A stretch of DNA of 64,000 nucleotides from Nepenthes gracilis (taxonomy: Eukaryota; Streptophyta; Magnoliopsida; Caryophyllales; Nepenthaceae). Shown here one piece after another: positions 1 to 11,340 of this stretch. The stretch's first letter is position 1. Each line of letters opens with the position of its first letter. Under the pieces are notes generated by a model. The model had not been told where the DNA came from and did no database searches. It saw only the letters and a program-made list of their open reading frames with translations. Location of the stretch: contig BSYO01000038.1 in NCBI GenBank assembly GCA_033239525.1, forward strand, positions 4,231,556 to 4,295,555, written 5' to 3'. The position numbers and the translations under genes are program-made.

Positions 1-24
1 AACTCGATCAGGGAAAAATAATAA

Positions 25-521
25 TCCTACACGAGCAGCAGCATAATATTTGATATATATTTTGAATTTGGATAGTAATATGAATTGAGTAAAGTTAGAC
101 TTTCGAACCCTTTGTTTGGTTCCTGTACATTACAACTAAGTGATTAAAAAATATGAGACCTATTTTTTAACTTATTCTCTGATATTCAAGTTATTAGCTT
201 TTTTCAAGTAATTGGGAAAATAGAAAATGATATAAGGATGCGTGAGAGTAGAAAAAAAAAAGAAAGATTAGGCTCTGTAGAGATTGAAAAATGGTGGTTT
301 TAGCTCCGAGAAAGTAGAATACAGAAAATTTGGCTCCAAAATTTATAGAGTTTTCAAGTAATAAAAAGATTACAATTATGTACTTATTATTTAGATTATT
401 CTTCATTTTTATTTCCTTTTTTTATCCTATTTTTAGAGGAAGTTGGTGTTTTTGTAACATTATTTGCCAAATTAGTGGCAATTTCTTAAACATGGATAAC
501 TATCAATTATCTAAACTGTAA
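25..521. repeat. Degenerate repeat, partner of 840-1200
   Basis: Two blocks here reappear in the same order at 840-955 and 985-1200. One contains 'cacgagcagcagcataat'; the other contains 'tttatagagttttcaagtaa' and then 'tgtacttattatttagat'. The later copy resembles part of the right LTR of copy C (13900-14050), so this is probably a duplicated fragment of an old LTR. The small open frames inside are AT-rich and show no codon structure. Confidence 0.55.
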
Positions 522-839
522 CGGACTGAATAAACTAAACGCCACCTGAATATAATATCTATCAAAATCTAAATACAAATCATAATTATATAACCATACA
601 TATAAACCAAGTATACATTGTATCCAAATTCTATCACAATATCCGTGGCTCCAATATTATATCTCCTCTATACGGCGTCAAATTAAAGAGATGCCACTAG
701 ATGAAAAAATAATCATATTGACCTATGGAAGCATATAAATAACCATCAATACATAGCGAAAACTATAAGTATCATATTATCATCAAATAAACTATAATAC
801 ATCAAAATAATCTTCCAACATATACATATATCCTCAAAA
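522..839. other. AT-rich DNA, nothing recognised
   Basis: This stretch between two related repeat blocks is A/T-rich on both strands, with many stops in all frames. I see no gene, RNA or repeat in it. Confidence 0.5.
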
Positions 840-1640
840 TAATAATTGTACACGAGCAGCAGCATAATGTTTGATATATACCTTGAATTTAGATAGTAAT
901 ATAAATTGATTTAAGTTAGACTTTTGAAGCCTCTTATCTGGATCCTATACAAATGGAGGACTTAGCTCCATAAAGATTGGAATATGGAGGATTTAGCTTC
1001 GAGAAAGTAGAATATAGAGGATTTGGCTCCGAAATTTATAGAGTTTTTAAGTAATAAGAAAATTATAACTTTGTACTTATTATTTAGATCATCCTTTTTT
1101 TTCATCCTATTTTTAGAGGAAGTGGGGTTTTCATAGCCTTATTTGCCAAATCAGTGGCACTTCTTTAAAGACAGATGGCTATTCATTATCTAAATTATTG
1201 TTCTTCCCGAGAGCTAAATAGTTTAGTGATTTAATATACTCATGAACTTAATCGATATCCACTAAACATATTAATTGCTTGCTTGATTTTACAGATTAAT
1301 TATGATGATTATTCGATTCATTTAGGCATTTGAAAGGTTTCACTCTGGTTTAATTGTTTGTCTCACCATTTTGAACTATGACCTTTTATATTTTTCGTAA
1401 TTTGGTTACTTAGTTGCTTGGTAACCTGGCCATTAGGCCCGACATCTTGACCAATCCATATTTTTTTATGAATTTCTTGTTTGAAAGCTTTCCATACTTG
1501 GAAGTTGATTCAATTTTCAAGTATGTTAGAATAAAAATTTGAGCAATTTGATTTGAATGTTGTTCGAGTACTTCTTCCAATAAAATCTTGATCAACGTGC
1601 ATTTATTGCCAATAAAATAAGAATCTTTATTTTTACATTC
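840..1640 (-). repeat. Probable left (3') LTR remnant of copy C
   Basis: The segment 985-1200 ('aactttgtacttattattt', then a T-rich run and 'atttgccaaatcagtggc') aligns loosely with 13940-14050 in the right-hand LTR. Downstream A/T-rich motifs around 1220-1340 also resemble 14100-14230. The position, beyond the antisense ORF remnant of a minus-strand element, is where the 3' LTR should lie. The ends are not defined. Confidence 0.4.
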
Positions 1641-2698
1641 AAATTTTAGTTGTTAATCTAATCCTTTTATATTTTAGACTTATATTCATCTATATGAAAT
1701 TATAAGTCATTAAAAATTTAGACAGAACAAACTATCCAAATGAAAAATTGTCTTTAGTTTTTCATCTTGATACTTAGAATTTTTTGGGTACTAAATCGGT
1801 ATAGATTTAATCATTTGACATTCTGACAATTTAGATTTTTAACAATTTAGATTTTTGACAACTCGACCTTCTAATAAATTAGGTCACTTAATTGAATATT
1901 TTGAATTTTTAAAAAAAGTCTTTCAATATCATGTCTTAAAAAAAGTTAGAAATCTAAAGCGTTATATCTTGATAATTAAATTCATAATGTCATAATTATT
2001 ATGACTTTAATAACCAAAACAAATTAATATTAGCACATTCAATAACTTGATTAGCAGCTTTTCAAATTGCACTATTTTTAAACTGCTTCAACATGTAATA
2101 TTTTGGTTTTAAATTGAGAATAAGATGTTCTATTATCAGATGTATGTTGTGTGAGTAATGTATCATTTGAATTAGCGTTTTTATTTAAAATGCATTATTT
2201 TCAATTTTGGTCACCCATTCAAATTATAATGTCTTTCACTCTTCATTTTAAACCTTAATTGCGTCACCATTTTCTTCTTCTTTTATCAAAAAAACAAAAA
2301 TGTTGATTTCTTGGCCCCTCTTACTCTCAATCACTAATGGCTCCGTGAGGTTTCCTGAAGAATGTTGCTAACATTGCCTTTTACTTGTTTATGGATGATG
2401 TATATGGCATTGATGACAAATATAACATTCATTATGCTGTTTCTTTTAAAGTTCCTCCACTAAAGGGGAATGGTCATTCTTGGAGATGTGGCTTTATTGC
2501 TGTACATAAAGCTCATTTGAAGGATGACCTTCAAATTTTCCTAACAAGAGAGTTCGTTGTATGATGAAAACTCTTAAGGCACCCATCGCTCGTTTTCATC
2601 TTAACACTGTTAGATATACAACAGTATTGTGTGTCTTTTTTTGACAATGGGGTTTTAGACTAAATACTTGAATGATTGAAGTTATTTTTTACTTTAAC
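1640..2698 (+). pseudogene. Antisense-ORF region of copy C, left part
   Basis: The segment 1665-1790 ('gaaattataagtcattaaaaa' and neighbours) matches 5745-5870. The last 60 bases before the solo LTR match the bases just before 5880 ('ttttttactttaac' against 'tttttcactttaacc'). This is therefore one copy of a duplicated piece of the antisense ORF, now without a usable reading frame. It ends where the solo LTR inserted. Nothing else is recognised between 1790 and 2640. Confidence 0.4.
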
Positions 2699-2827
2699 TG
2701 CAATATCTGGATCTCTATTGGATTTAATTTAGATATATTTATTATTTAAAATAATTTAAATGTGATAAAAAATTAATTAAATATTATGAGATTTAAAAAA
2801 AATTGGATAATAAAAGAGTTGGTTGGG

Positions 2828-2828
<1 letters not shown>

Positions 2829-2879
<51 letters not shown>
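2829..2879. repeat. (TAA)n microsatellite, about 17 units
   Basis: An uninterrupted trinucleotide run lies inside the solo LTR. It creates artificial poly-Asn, poly-Tyr and poly-Leu/Ile stretches in overlapping frames on both strands, and these should not be read as proteins. Confidence 0.95.
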
Positions 2880-3180
2880 GGCGGTGCGGCAGAAGCAGGC
2901 AGAAGTAGGCAGGAGAAAAGAAAGGAAAAGAAAGAAAAGGAGAGAGAGGAAGTGGAAAAAAAAGAGAGAGAGGGAACCGCGTGCTTTGCACGGTGGGTTG
3001 CGCAATGATGGCAAAGGTAGCAAGTGCGACAAGGAGAGAGAGCGGCGACGGCAATGGCGGCGGCGCTTAGCGAAGAGGAGAGCTCGCCGTGGAAGGTCAA
3101 TGGCCGAGAGAAGAGGTAGAAGCGGCGGCAACTCGCGAGCAAGGCAGTGGTGGTCCGTGGGTAGAGAGAGAAAGCGCGAT
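2880..3180 (+). promoter_or_regulatory. Purine-rich GA tract within the solo LTR
   Basis: The plus strand is dominated by A and G ('gagagagagg' type runs) and becomes GC-rich around 3000-3150. Equivalent GA-rich blocks occur in the other chromovirus-type LTRs at about 33965-34010, 41510-41560 and 50930-51010. In such LTRs this lies near the transcription start or leader, so a regulatory or leader role is inferred. The long Arg/Lys-rich plus-strand frame across it is compositional. Confidence 0.4.
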
Positions 3181-4908
3181 TCGGGTACTTTGGAGTATCC
3201 TTTTTTTCGATTTGTGAAATATACAAGGAAGCTCCAATTTGATGATTTAAAGCTAGAAATTGGGTAAATCAGGTCGAAATAAATACACCATAAACTCCCT
3301 CTTTTATTTGTTATTTATTTCTGTTTCCTCCGAATATTCTTATTATAATACTCGTTTAAGTTAAGATTTTAAAATTACGATATATAAATCATGTATGTAT
3401 GTTGATTTTTTGATAATTTTATGATAAAATTTCTTAAGAACTTATATTTACATAACTGTATCATATGTTATATTTTAGAATCTGAATTTTTTTTTATGTT
3501 TCGAAAACATAATAATTGTTTCTCTGTATTTCAAAATTATTAATTTTAAGTTATTAAATGTTTAATTAAATACTGTATATATTTAATTATATATTACATA
3601 TTTGCTAAATTTGTATTAATTCTAAAATTCTTATTGCATGAATTGCATTAAATTTCATACTTTAAGAATTGCCATGATTAAAAGAAAATATAAGATATCA
3701 TAAAGAAGAGAAAACTTTACAATTATATTAAGAAAAAATAAATCATTTCTCTAGAAAGGTGAGAATTAAGAATTAAAAAGTAAAGCGTAGAGTTTTTTCT
3801 AAGTTAAAAATTGGACAAAAGTTATGATTCAGCGGGTAGTATATTTTGGTATATCTTAGTATATTATAGTAGAAGATTGTTATTTGACCCGATCATCCGT
3901 ATGAATAAGAAAAGTGACGTTTGACTCTCATTTATCGGGTTATATATGACCAGTCCACCTCTGGATCTTAAATAGGAGCTTATGGTCTTTGATTGTGTGG
4001 AAACAAATACAATTCCGGTTTTGATTGATCATTTTTTTAGTTGGTAAGGCCTATTGGCCATAATTTCTAAAGAAAATGAGTTTCAAGTATATTTTAATGG
4101 TTAAAGCTAAAAAAGAATAAGACGAGAAATCCGAAAGTCTATCACAAAATCTTTCCTGCTCATGTTTCATGTTATTGTATTTTGTTATGATTCCTATTCC
4201 TTGTGATATGTTTTTAAATTTAAAATCTATATGTTCTTTATTATATATTGTACAGTACTTAGTATTTAGCTCATTCCTTGTTGTTTTACTAACTCCTCAA
4301 ATAAGTCGTACGGGTTCTTACTTGATGAGTAGGAGTGAATATTGAAATATTTAGTTTATTCTTCTGAAGATATTTATGCTAATCTATATTTTTGGATAAC
4401 ATGTACTCTATTTAATTGTTATCTTCTAGTTTGATTTCAGTTGTAAGCTATAGTGGAATGATGTAGAGTTTTGGACAGTTTTCGATGCCTAGGATGACGT
4501 TGTATGATTAGATATCAATTGTTATGTTAAATACGTATAGTAGTTTATGAATGTAAGAAATGTTGTATTTCAGTAAATGATTTTAGTTTCCGATGGATAA
4601 ATTTTATGGGTACTTATTATTTCCACAGGTTAGTATATGATTGATTTTTTGTAATAAATAGGCATCGTTCTTTAATAAAAGTTGACATCATATTATTTTT
4701 GGATTAGTGTCAGAGTCACAGATGATGTGACAATATAATTGGATCATATGTATATTGTTGTATTATTTATGTATAGTCGATCATGGTATTGATAGAAAAA
4801 ACTCACATCCAATTGATCAATTGATTTATTTATTAGTAAAATTGGTAATTAAAAGATAATCAATTATGAATATAGTTAATGACGGATTTTAGAATGTGGC
4901 CCGTCACA

Positions 4909-6130
4909 TTAACCAAAAGAGCGATTGGATTTCTTTTACTCCTAGAAAGGAGTTTAAAATAAGTGGAGGAAAGACTAACTTAGTGAAGAGCTGGAAAAAC
5001 ATGTTCTTCTACATTAAAAATTTTAATAATTAGATTTTGTTGAATAATTGGTATTATGTTAACTTTACATTTTCAGGTTCAGTTCTTGAGTGTGAATATT
5101 CTATGACTAGGTCTCATTTTGATCTAGTAAAATAACACGTAGTTGAGTTGTGCAAAACTGGCAATTTTTTGACCCGAAAAGGAGCCGCTTTTATTCAATC
5201 CTCAACCAATCTTTAAGTCTCAATATCTGAGAGAGTTTCGTTCGATCTTTAACCAAATATTAAGTCTCAACATTTGATGAGCTCCATTAGAAGAATTTGA
5301 AGAAAGAACTCTTCTGGATGGCTTGCCCTTCTTCCAAGAGGCATTTTTAAATTTTGTCTTGGTTATGCTATTTTATATGAAAAACTATTTTTATTTTTTT
5401 TTATATAACATTTTGAATCAGAGTGGTTTTTCTTCTGGGTTGCTACTCTTGATGCCCTTTACCATCCACTATGGAGGCTCTAGGTTCCTGCCAATTTGTT
5501 TAGGGGATCATCCGATTTAATGTCTCTTAACTCTTGTACGGTGACATTTTATTAGCTTATCATTAATCAACTAGAGCTGATAGATTAGATGGATTAGATG
5601 CTCTACTTCTGATTGTTGGAATACCTCCTTCATCATTTTTCCTTTAATCTGAATGATTTTTGGATTTTTCCTTATAAAAATATATCTTGTGTAAAGCATC
5701 TACAAATAAAAGAATAAGTTTTATTCTTACACTCAGGTCATAGTTATTTGTTCCTTTAATATTTTGGACTTTCGTTTATTTACATGGAAGTATAAGTTGT
5801 TGAAAATTTAGATTAACAAACTATTTTAATTGAAAATCTTCTTCAATTATTAATTCTTGACACCTTAGGAAGGGTTTTTCACTTTAACCAAGAGAACTAT
5901 TAGATTTCTCTAACTCCATAAAAAGGGTTCAAAACAAACGGTAGGGACCTTGACTCGATGATAAATTGGAAAGATAGCTTTTTCATCCTCAAGGTTCATT
6001 GCAATTTAGTTTTGTCAAATAATTGGGGTGACAACAATATGGTATTTTCTTGTCTGATCTTTGAGAATGAATGTGCTATGTCCAGATCTCAAGCTGATCT
6101 AATAAAATAAAATGCGACTAAGTTGTGCTA
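4909..6130 (+). pseudogene. Antisense-ORF remnant of copy C with an internal duplication
   Basis: The plus strand carries two related pieces, 4909-5155 and 5880-6130. Each encodes a short motif of the form S/N-W-K-x-x-F-F-(Y/I)-(I/L)-K, followed by a line containing 'aattggtattatgtt' or 'aattggggtgacaac', and later 'gatctagtaaaataacacg' or 'gatctaataaaataaaatg'. The motif corresponds to K-G-W-K-E-C-F-F-F-L-K in the antisense ORF of element 1. This family appears in plant databases as 'putative gypsy type transposon' (PF04195), to my knowledge. The 350 bases between the pieces hold further coding-like but broken sequence, with a short repeated phrase ('tttaagtctcaatatctga' and 'attaagtctcaacatttga'). 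Confidence 0.5.
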
Positions 6131-7441
6131 TGTCCCAGGATGCCCTAGATGTTGTCCTTTGGTATGTTATCCTTGTAGGAGAAACCGTTGTTGATATATC
6201 TCCTTGCCATTTGAAAAGTAGGGGTGGCATCTTCATAGATTTTCCTTGGCGGGCAAATATTGATTAGCCTAGTGTCTAGACAACAGCTGCACTAGCACCC
6301 AATTTGAATGATGACAAGGTTTTAAAAATTGTAGGTGAGGTTTGGGCTGAGATGGCTATGATAGAAGCTCAAGGATCTATGCATCCATCAACTCTAGCTA
6401 TTTCTACTAATCTTTTAGAGGATATACCTACCTTACATTTTAAAGAAAGGATTCCCATCTATCCTTTGAGGGAGGTGCATAATTTTCTATCATTTCTCAC
6501 ATGAGGATGAGCCGGTTGATACTCATATCTCTGTGGAGTAAAGGATTCTTACCCTTTCTAGCTCTTCTGTATCTGTTGTGCAATTATTGAGTCTTTTTGT
6601 GTCTCTAGCTATTTCATCCGATCCAAAGTATAATGTAAATATTGTCAGAAAGCTTGTCATTTATTTATTTCGATCTTCTCCAATACACATGGGCTTTGAG
6701 GCCAGTCATATAGCCCTAAGTTTTGAGATTCCTATGCATAGTAGGTTTGTTCCTCTTCTTTGTCAGAAGCAATTGCCTACGCCAAACTCTAACATGGCTA
6801 GATCATCATTATAAGGTTTTTTACTCAGATTGGGTCATTCAACCTAGGAGGAAGCTTCGAGCGATTTGTTTATATTTAAATTGTTGACTCAAATTTTTTT
6901 GCAATGTAAAAACCTGGTATGGGAGATAAGGAGTAAGCTGTATAGTCAAGACATTGAAATTGAATGCTTATCTCATTCTCAAATTAATCATTCTATAATA
7001 TGAGGTTTGGAGGATAGAGTTATGGCTATAGAAGCTAAGTCGTTGTTCTTAAAAAATTGATCATCCTATCTTGAGAAAAAAAGTGGCAGAATAGATGAAT
7101 AGATTTTGCGATTATATCAATCAAGCTACTATTCCTGGAGATCGAGTTGCTTCTTCTGAGGAAAGGACTTTTGATATTGAGTGATGTGTGGTAATACCTA
7201 TAGCACTATAGATGGAGTAAGAGGTGAACGTGTGAGGCTTGAAGAGTTACTAAGGAGGAGCATCCGAGCAAAAGAAATTGGTTTTTTACTTGACTCACGA
7301 TTCAATGAGGGAATTCATCCTTGCAAAAGGCTGCCTCCTTGGTCGCCCTTGATTGTCCCATTGGTTGGTTGGATGTCAGTAATTTTGGAGCTTCTTGGTC
7401 ATCCAAAGTTAAGAACTTTGAAGAACAATCAAGCTTATTAA
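6131..7441 (+). pseudogene. Antisense-ORF remnant of copy C, C-terminal part
   Basis: Short plus-strand frames (6304-6504, 6578-6814, 7181-7441) lie between the duplicated W-K-F-F segment and the integrase remnant. This is where the acidic and coiled-coil C-terminal half of the antisense ORF sits in the other Tat elements. No single frame survives beyond about 85 codons, and I recognise no domain. The assignment rests on position and orientation. It could equally be unrelated AT-rich sequence in parts. Confidence 0.35.
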
Positions 7442-7658
7442 CTCTAGGTTTGAGATCCGAGGATTAGCCATAAGATTGCCAACTGATTTTGGTCGTTAAA
7501 TCTTAAAATTTCATGTTGTTGTTACGAGAAGGATATAAATGATTCTTCAATATATATGTGCACACACACTTTAGATCTCTTCACCTCTAAGTATTTGCTG
7601 CCCTTTGAATTGATCTTTATTGAGTGGTTCAACCCCGAGCAAGTATTCCTAAATATTT

Positions 7659-7790
7659 AACCATAAGATGGCCGAATTGATTGTCAGTTATGTCTTTGGG
7701 CTATTATTGCTGGTTAGGTAATCATAAGATGGTTGAATTGATAACTACCTAGGCATTTTGGCTATCGTCGCAAGTTAAGTAGGACCATAG
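7659..7790. repeat. Two-unit tandem repeat (~60 bp) in the spacer of copy C
   Basis: 'aaccataagatggccgaattg' at 7659 and 'aatcataagatggttgaattg' at 7720 begin two units of about 60 bp, with further matches along the unit ('tttgggctattattgct' against 'tttggctatcgtcgc'). They lie between the INT remnant and the antisense ORF, the same place as the tandem repeats of element 2 (54199-54450) and copy A (37330-37480). Confidence 0.6.
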
Positions 7791-8189
7791 TCATTGATAC
7801 TTTGACTAATCATGTGAACCCCATGGAAGAAAGTTTTGAAACCTATATGTAAAAAGTACCCCTGATATTTAATAGGTCAAATGATTGTTACCCATCTAGT
7901 CTTAATTGACTTTATCTGACCTATCTTTGACCTCTCATAAGAGAATCGAATGTTTGGTAGTTTTATTGAACCTTCACTGTAATTGTTCCTTTGAATCGAC
8001 ACAATTTATAGATAGATGTTTAAACCAATTATTTGTCTTAGACTCAGTTATGGTTATATTAATTTCATACAAGCATATAAAATGGAAAGAAATGAATGAA
8101 AAATGAATTTTTTCTACTAATATAAAGAAAAACTAATTTACAACACACATTCACTCCAAAATGATGATGAAGGCATACCTTCTAAGCTC

Positions 8190-9240
8190 ATAGCCTAAAG
8201 TCCTCATTGGAAGTACTTCACGGTGAACAACATTTCATGTTTGAGGAATTAGCTTTTCATATTGGGCATGTAACTTATACGTCCTATTATGGAATATTGT
8301 TAGCACTAGAAATGATCCTTTCTAAGTTGGAGATAGTTTATTTCTTTGTGTGACTTTCCTAATTGATTCAATATTTTTTAATATCAAATTATAGGCCTCG
8401 AAAGTCGGCACCTTCACCTTTTATTGTAGTATTGGGCAACTCTTTGTCCATAAGTTGCTAACTAAATGTGTGTCACTTCTCTATCTTCCTCTAAGAAATC
8501 TAAGTTTTGCCTTAGAAGTTGACAGTTTTATTTCAAAGTAAAATTTTCTATTTGATTGCTTGACAATTCCATCTTCACTACGATTATCACCTCTATTCCA
8601 AACTATTGGTTGAAGGGTGTCTTCTGAGTGGGCACTTTTGAAGTCATTCAGTAAGTTTAAGTATGAATGGAAGTTCATCTACCCATACACCTCTAGCATT
8701 ATCCAATTTTTTCTTTAATCCATTGAAAATTATTCAGTTTATTACTTTTACTTATCAATTTGTCTGGGGATGAGATTGATGTATGGGTTTATCTGATTCT
8801 GTGGACATTACAATATTTTGTGCACCTTTTATCCGAGAATTGGGTAACATTATCGGCTACTATGACTTCAGTTATCCTAAATCTGTAAATGATATTTTGG
8901 CACATAAAATTTGTTGCATTTTGTTTTGTTAGTTGGGCCAACAAAGAAGCTTTAACCCACTTTATGAAATAATCCACCACAATGATAATAAATTTTCTTT
9001 GTCTAGTTGTCAGAAAAAACAAGCCTAGCATGTCTAGCCCTAATTATGCGAATGACCATGGAACTTGTAAAGGTTGAAGCTCTATATGTGGTTACTTAGA
9101 TGCATTTTCATGGATTTGGTAATTGTCATATTTTTTTTAAAGAAATTTCATTGTATCTTTTTCATAGTTGGCGATTAATAATCCTGTCCCATGATTATAA
9201 AGTTTAGATTTTTGCCTCCTAAATATGCTCTACATATGTC
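8190..9240 (-). pseudogene. Integrase remnant of copy C
   Basis: The minus strand shows the integrase core in pieces. A D-Y-F-I-K-W motif is followed by A-D-N-x-T-Q-F in the frame 9031-8789. After frame breaks there is S-P-T-W-K-G-S-F-L-V near 8330, a GPY/F-like module typical of the C terminus of Ty3/gypsy integrases. The order matches element 1. Several stops and frameshifts separate the blocks and the zinc-binding region is barely recognisable, so the protein is dead. Downstream on the minus strand comes the tandem-repeat spacer. Confidence 0.7.
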
Positions 9241-9549
9241 AAGATGCACATCTCTAAGATTATAATCGGCTTCTATTAGAGCTAGGTATAGCATATAAGG
9301 TATCGAATAATCCCTTTTATATAGTGACTCGTCCACCAAATTATACCAATTGGTACCTTCGAAATGCTTTTTCCATCGTGGAATTATTTGGAAGCATTCT
9401 ATTTCTAAGGTATTTAAGATAAGGGGTTATTCAAGTTATCTCATTGGTGACTTGAAGGATTTTATCTTGTTACTCAATATTAGGTCTTTGAAATACCTTT
9501 GTCATATTTGAGGCGTATTATTCTAGGCATCCAGATGCTACCATCTTGA

Positions 9550-10330
9550 AAAGTCAGTTGGCTTTTCAATTTTCTTCTCTATAGATATGGATAATCTCTA
9601 CCTTGTCAAGGAATGACAAAAGATATTAGACTTTGAGGAGGTATTTCACTAGGTCTAGGTTGGATATTCTAAAATTAGCCAACACTTGATTAACTACATT
9701 TCCAGATTCATTGTACACAATCAAGTTCTTGACGAAACATTTTTTAGATAGCTTCAAGCCAATTAGCAAAGCTTTATTTTTTGTCACATGGTTTGTAGTT
9801 GGGAACATGAACATGATTTAGTATTTTATCTCAAACCCTTCAAGTATTATTAGCACTTTCCAATTCCACTGCTTGATTGTAAAAATGTTTCGTCAACATG
9901 TAATGACCATGTGGGCGATGATTCTCCTGGAGTAATACCCATGTATTAACCTATTTCTCTAGAGAATAGGGCCATGATTTCAACAATAAAGTTTACAAGT
10001 GCTTGACCCTTTACAAAGAGTTGTGCTTGAAAGTGTATATTGAGCTCACCTAACTCAATTGACCATTTGATCGGATGTTTGAATACTTTTGATTTCCGTA
10101 ATATTCTTTTTACCAGTTGATCTATCAAAACCATAATTTTGTGGGCTCAAGAATACGGTCAAAGATTTCTTACAGCGAACACTCATGTTAACTGAATTTT
10201 CGTGTCTGTTAAGATATTTCTTACATAGTATATCAGTCATTGAATCTATCCTCTTTCCTAACCAAAATAGCACTCAAGGTTGTTTCTGTAATGGCCAAAT
10301 AGTGGTATAAGTCTTTGTTCTCCTTTAGAC
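9550..10330 (-). pseudogene. RNase H region remnant of copy C
   Basis: The frame 10134-9946 contains K-W-S-I-E-L-G-E-L and, further on, Q-A-L-V-N-F-I-V-E, the hallmark tail of the RT-linked RNase H in Tat elements (compare K-W-A-V-E-L-G-E-F in element 1). The frame 9814-9626 reads L-L-I-G-L-K-L-S-K, resembling the L-L-A-G-L-R-L-A-K helix of the second, archaeal-type RNase H. Stops and frame changes occur throughout. Confidence 0.65.
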
Positions 10331-10429
10331 AAGTCAACAAAGATGGATGTGTCAAATATTCTTTTACCTCTTGAAAGGCTTGCTAGTATTTATCTATCCT
10401 TTGGAAACTATTTGTCTTTGAACCCCTTA

Positions 10430-11340
10430 ATGCCATGAAGAATGACAAATATTTCTCTGTTGGTTTTGCAAGGAATTCGGATAGTGTGGCAAGTTACCTA
10501 GTTAATCTCTGGATTTCTTCAACAGTTCAAGGTGGTTCCATACCTATTTTGGCCATAATTTTATCTAGATTTGCCTCTATCCTACGTTGTGTGACAATGA
10601 ATCACACGAACTTACCAAAAGCTACACCGAAGGCGCATTTGGTTGAATTTAAATTCATTCCTTTTGCTCTGAGTACCTTCAACGTCTTGGCTAGATTGGT
10701 AATATGGCTGTTGGCATTTATGCTTTTAATAAGCACGTCATCAATTTATACCTTCACATTTCTTCCAATCTATTGTTTAAACATTTTGTTCACCAACCTT
10801 TGATATATAGATCCGACATTCTTCAAACTGAACAACATTATTTCATAATAGTAGGTTCCTTAGTTGGTCATGATGAGATCATTTCCTTATCTTCTAAACT
10901 TATTTGGATTTTATTATACATGGAGTACGCATCCATAAAGCATAATAGCCAATGTCCTAATGTGGAGTCCATTAGCTGTTCAATTCTTTATAGCAGGAGG
11001 TTACTTTTTGGACATGCTTTATTCATATTTGTGAAATTAACACATACTCTGCACTTTTTATTACTATTTTTGATGAGGAATACATTGGATAATCAATCGA
11101 GGTAGTTTAATTCTTTAATGAATCCAATATCAGTTTATTTTTTGACCTCTTTATGGATTGTTATGAGTTTTTTCACGAAATAATTTTATATCTTTTGTCT
11201 GACTAGCTTCTACTCACTTTCGAGGCTTAACTTGTGAATCATTATTTCTATTCGGACGCCTAGCATGTTTGTTGGAGTCCAATGAAGATGTCCGATTTGT
11301 TCCATAAACACTCAATCAACTTTTATTTAAGATCTTAGGT
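10430..11340 (-). pseudogene. Reverse transcriptase remnant of copy C
   Basis: Read on the minus strand, the motifs appear in the expected order: C-V-N-F-T-N-M-N-K-A-C-P-K, then L-L-C-F-M-D-A-Y-S-M-Y-N-K-I, then an I-D-D-V-L-I-K-S box preceded by an in-frame stop. These match the Tat reverse transcriptase in element 1 ([24 protein letters not shown]). Stops and at least two frame changes interrupt the domain. The longer plus-strand frames over the same bases are shadows. Confidence 0.75.

Larger units (their letters stand above)
2699..4908 (+). mobile_element. Solo LTR, chromovirus (Tekay/Del-like) type, TSD TTAAC
   Basis: The LTR begins TGCAATATCTGGATC and ends GGCCCGTCACA. It is flanked by perfect 5-bp duplications TTAAC (2694-2698 and 4909-4913). 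Removing it joins 'tttttactttaac' to 'caaaagagcgattgg', which restores the sequence seen uninterrupted at 5870-5905. The start and end resemble the LTR at 50683-53106 (TGTAATATTTCTGATCC...GGGTCGTGACA), and both have a purine-rich GA block after the first few hundred bases. The central part resembles 34690-34980 and 42380-42680. No gag or pol accompanies it, so it is a solo LTR. The chromovirus assignment is inferred from LTR length and end sequences. Confidence 0.85.

Noticed and set aside
2777..3267. Overlapping open frames on both strands with poly-Asn, poly-Tyr or poly-Leu runs and Arg/Lys- or Ser-rich tails
   Set aside because: They are produced by the (TAA)n microsatellite and the GA/GC-rich tract inside a solo LTR with a proven target duplication. 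All frames are equally open, so it is composition rather than coding.
10435..11105. Plus-strand frames of 122 and 133 codons
   Set aside because: They are shadows of the minus-strand RT remnant, whose motifs (F-T-N-M-N-K-A-C-P-K, I-D-D) are visible in the other strand.
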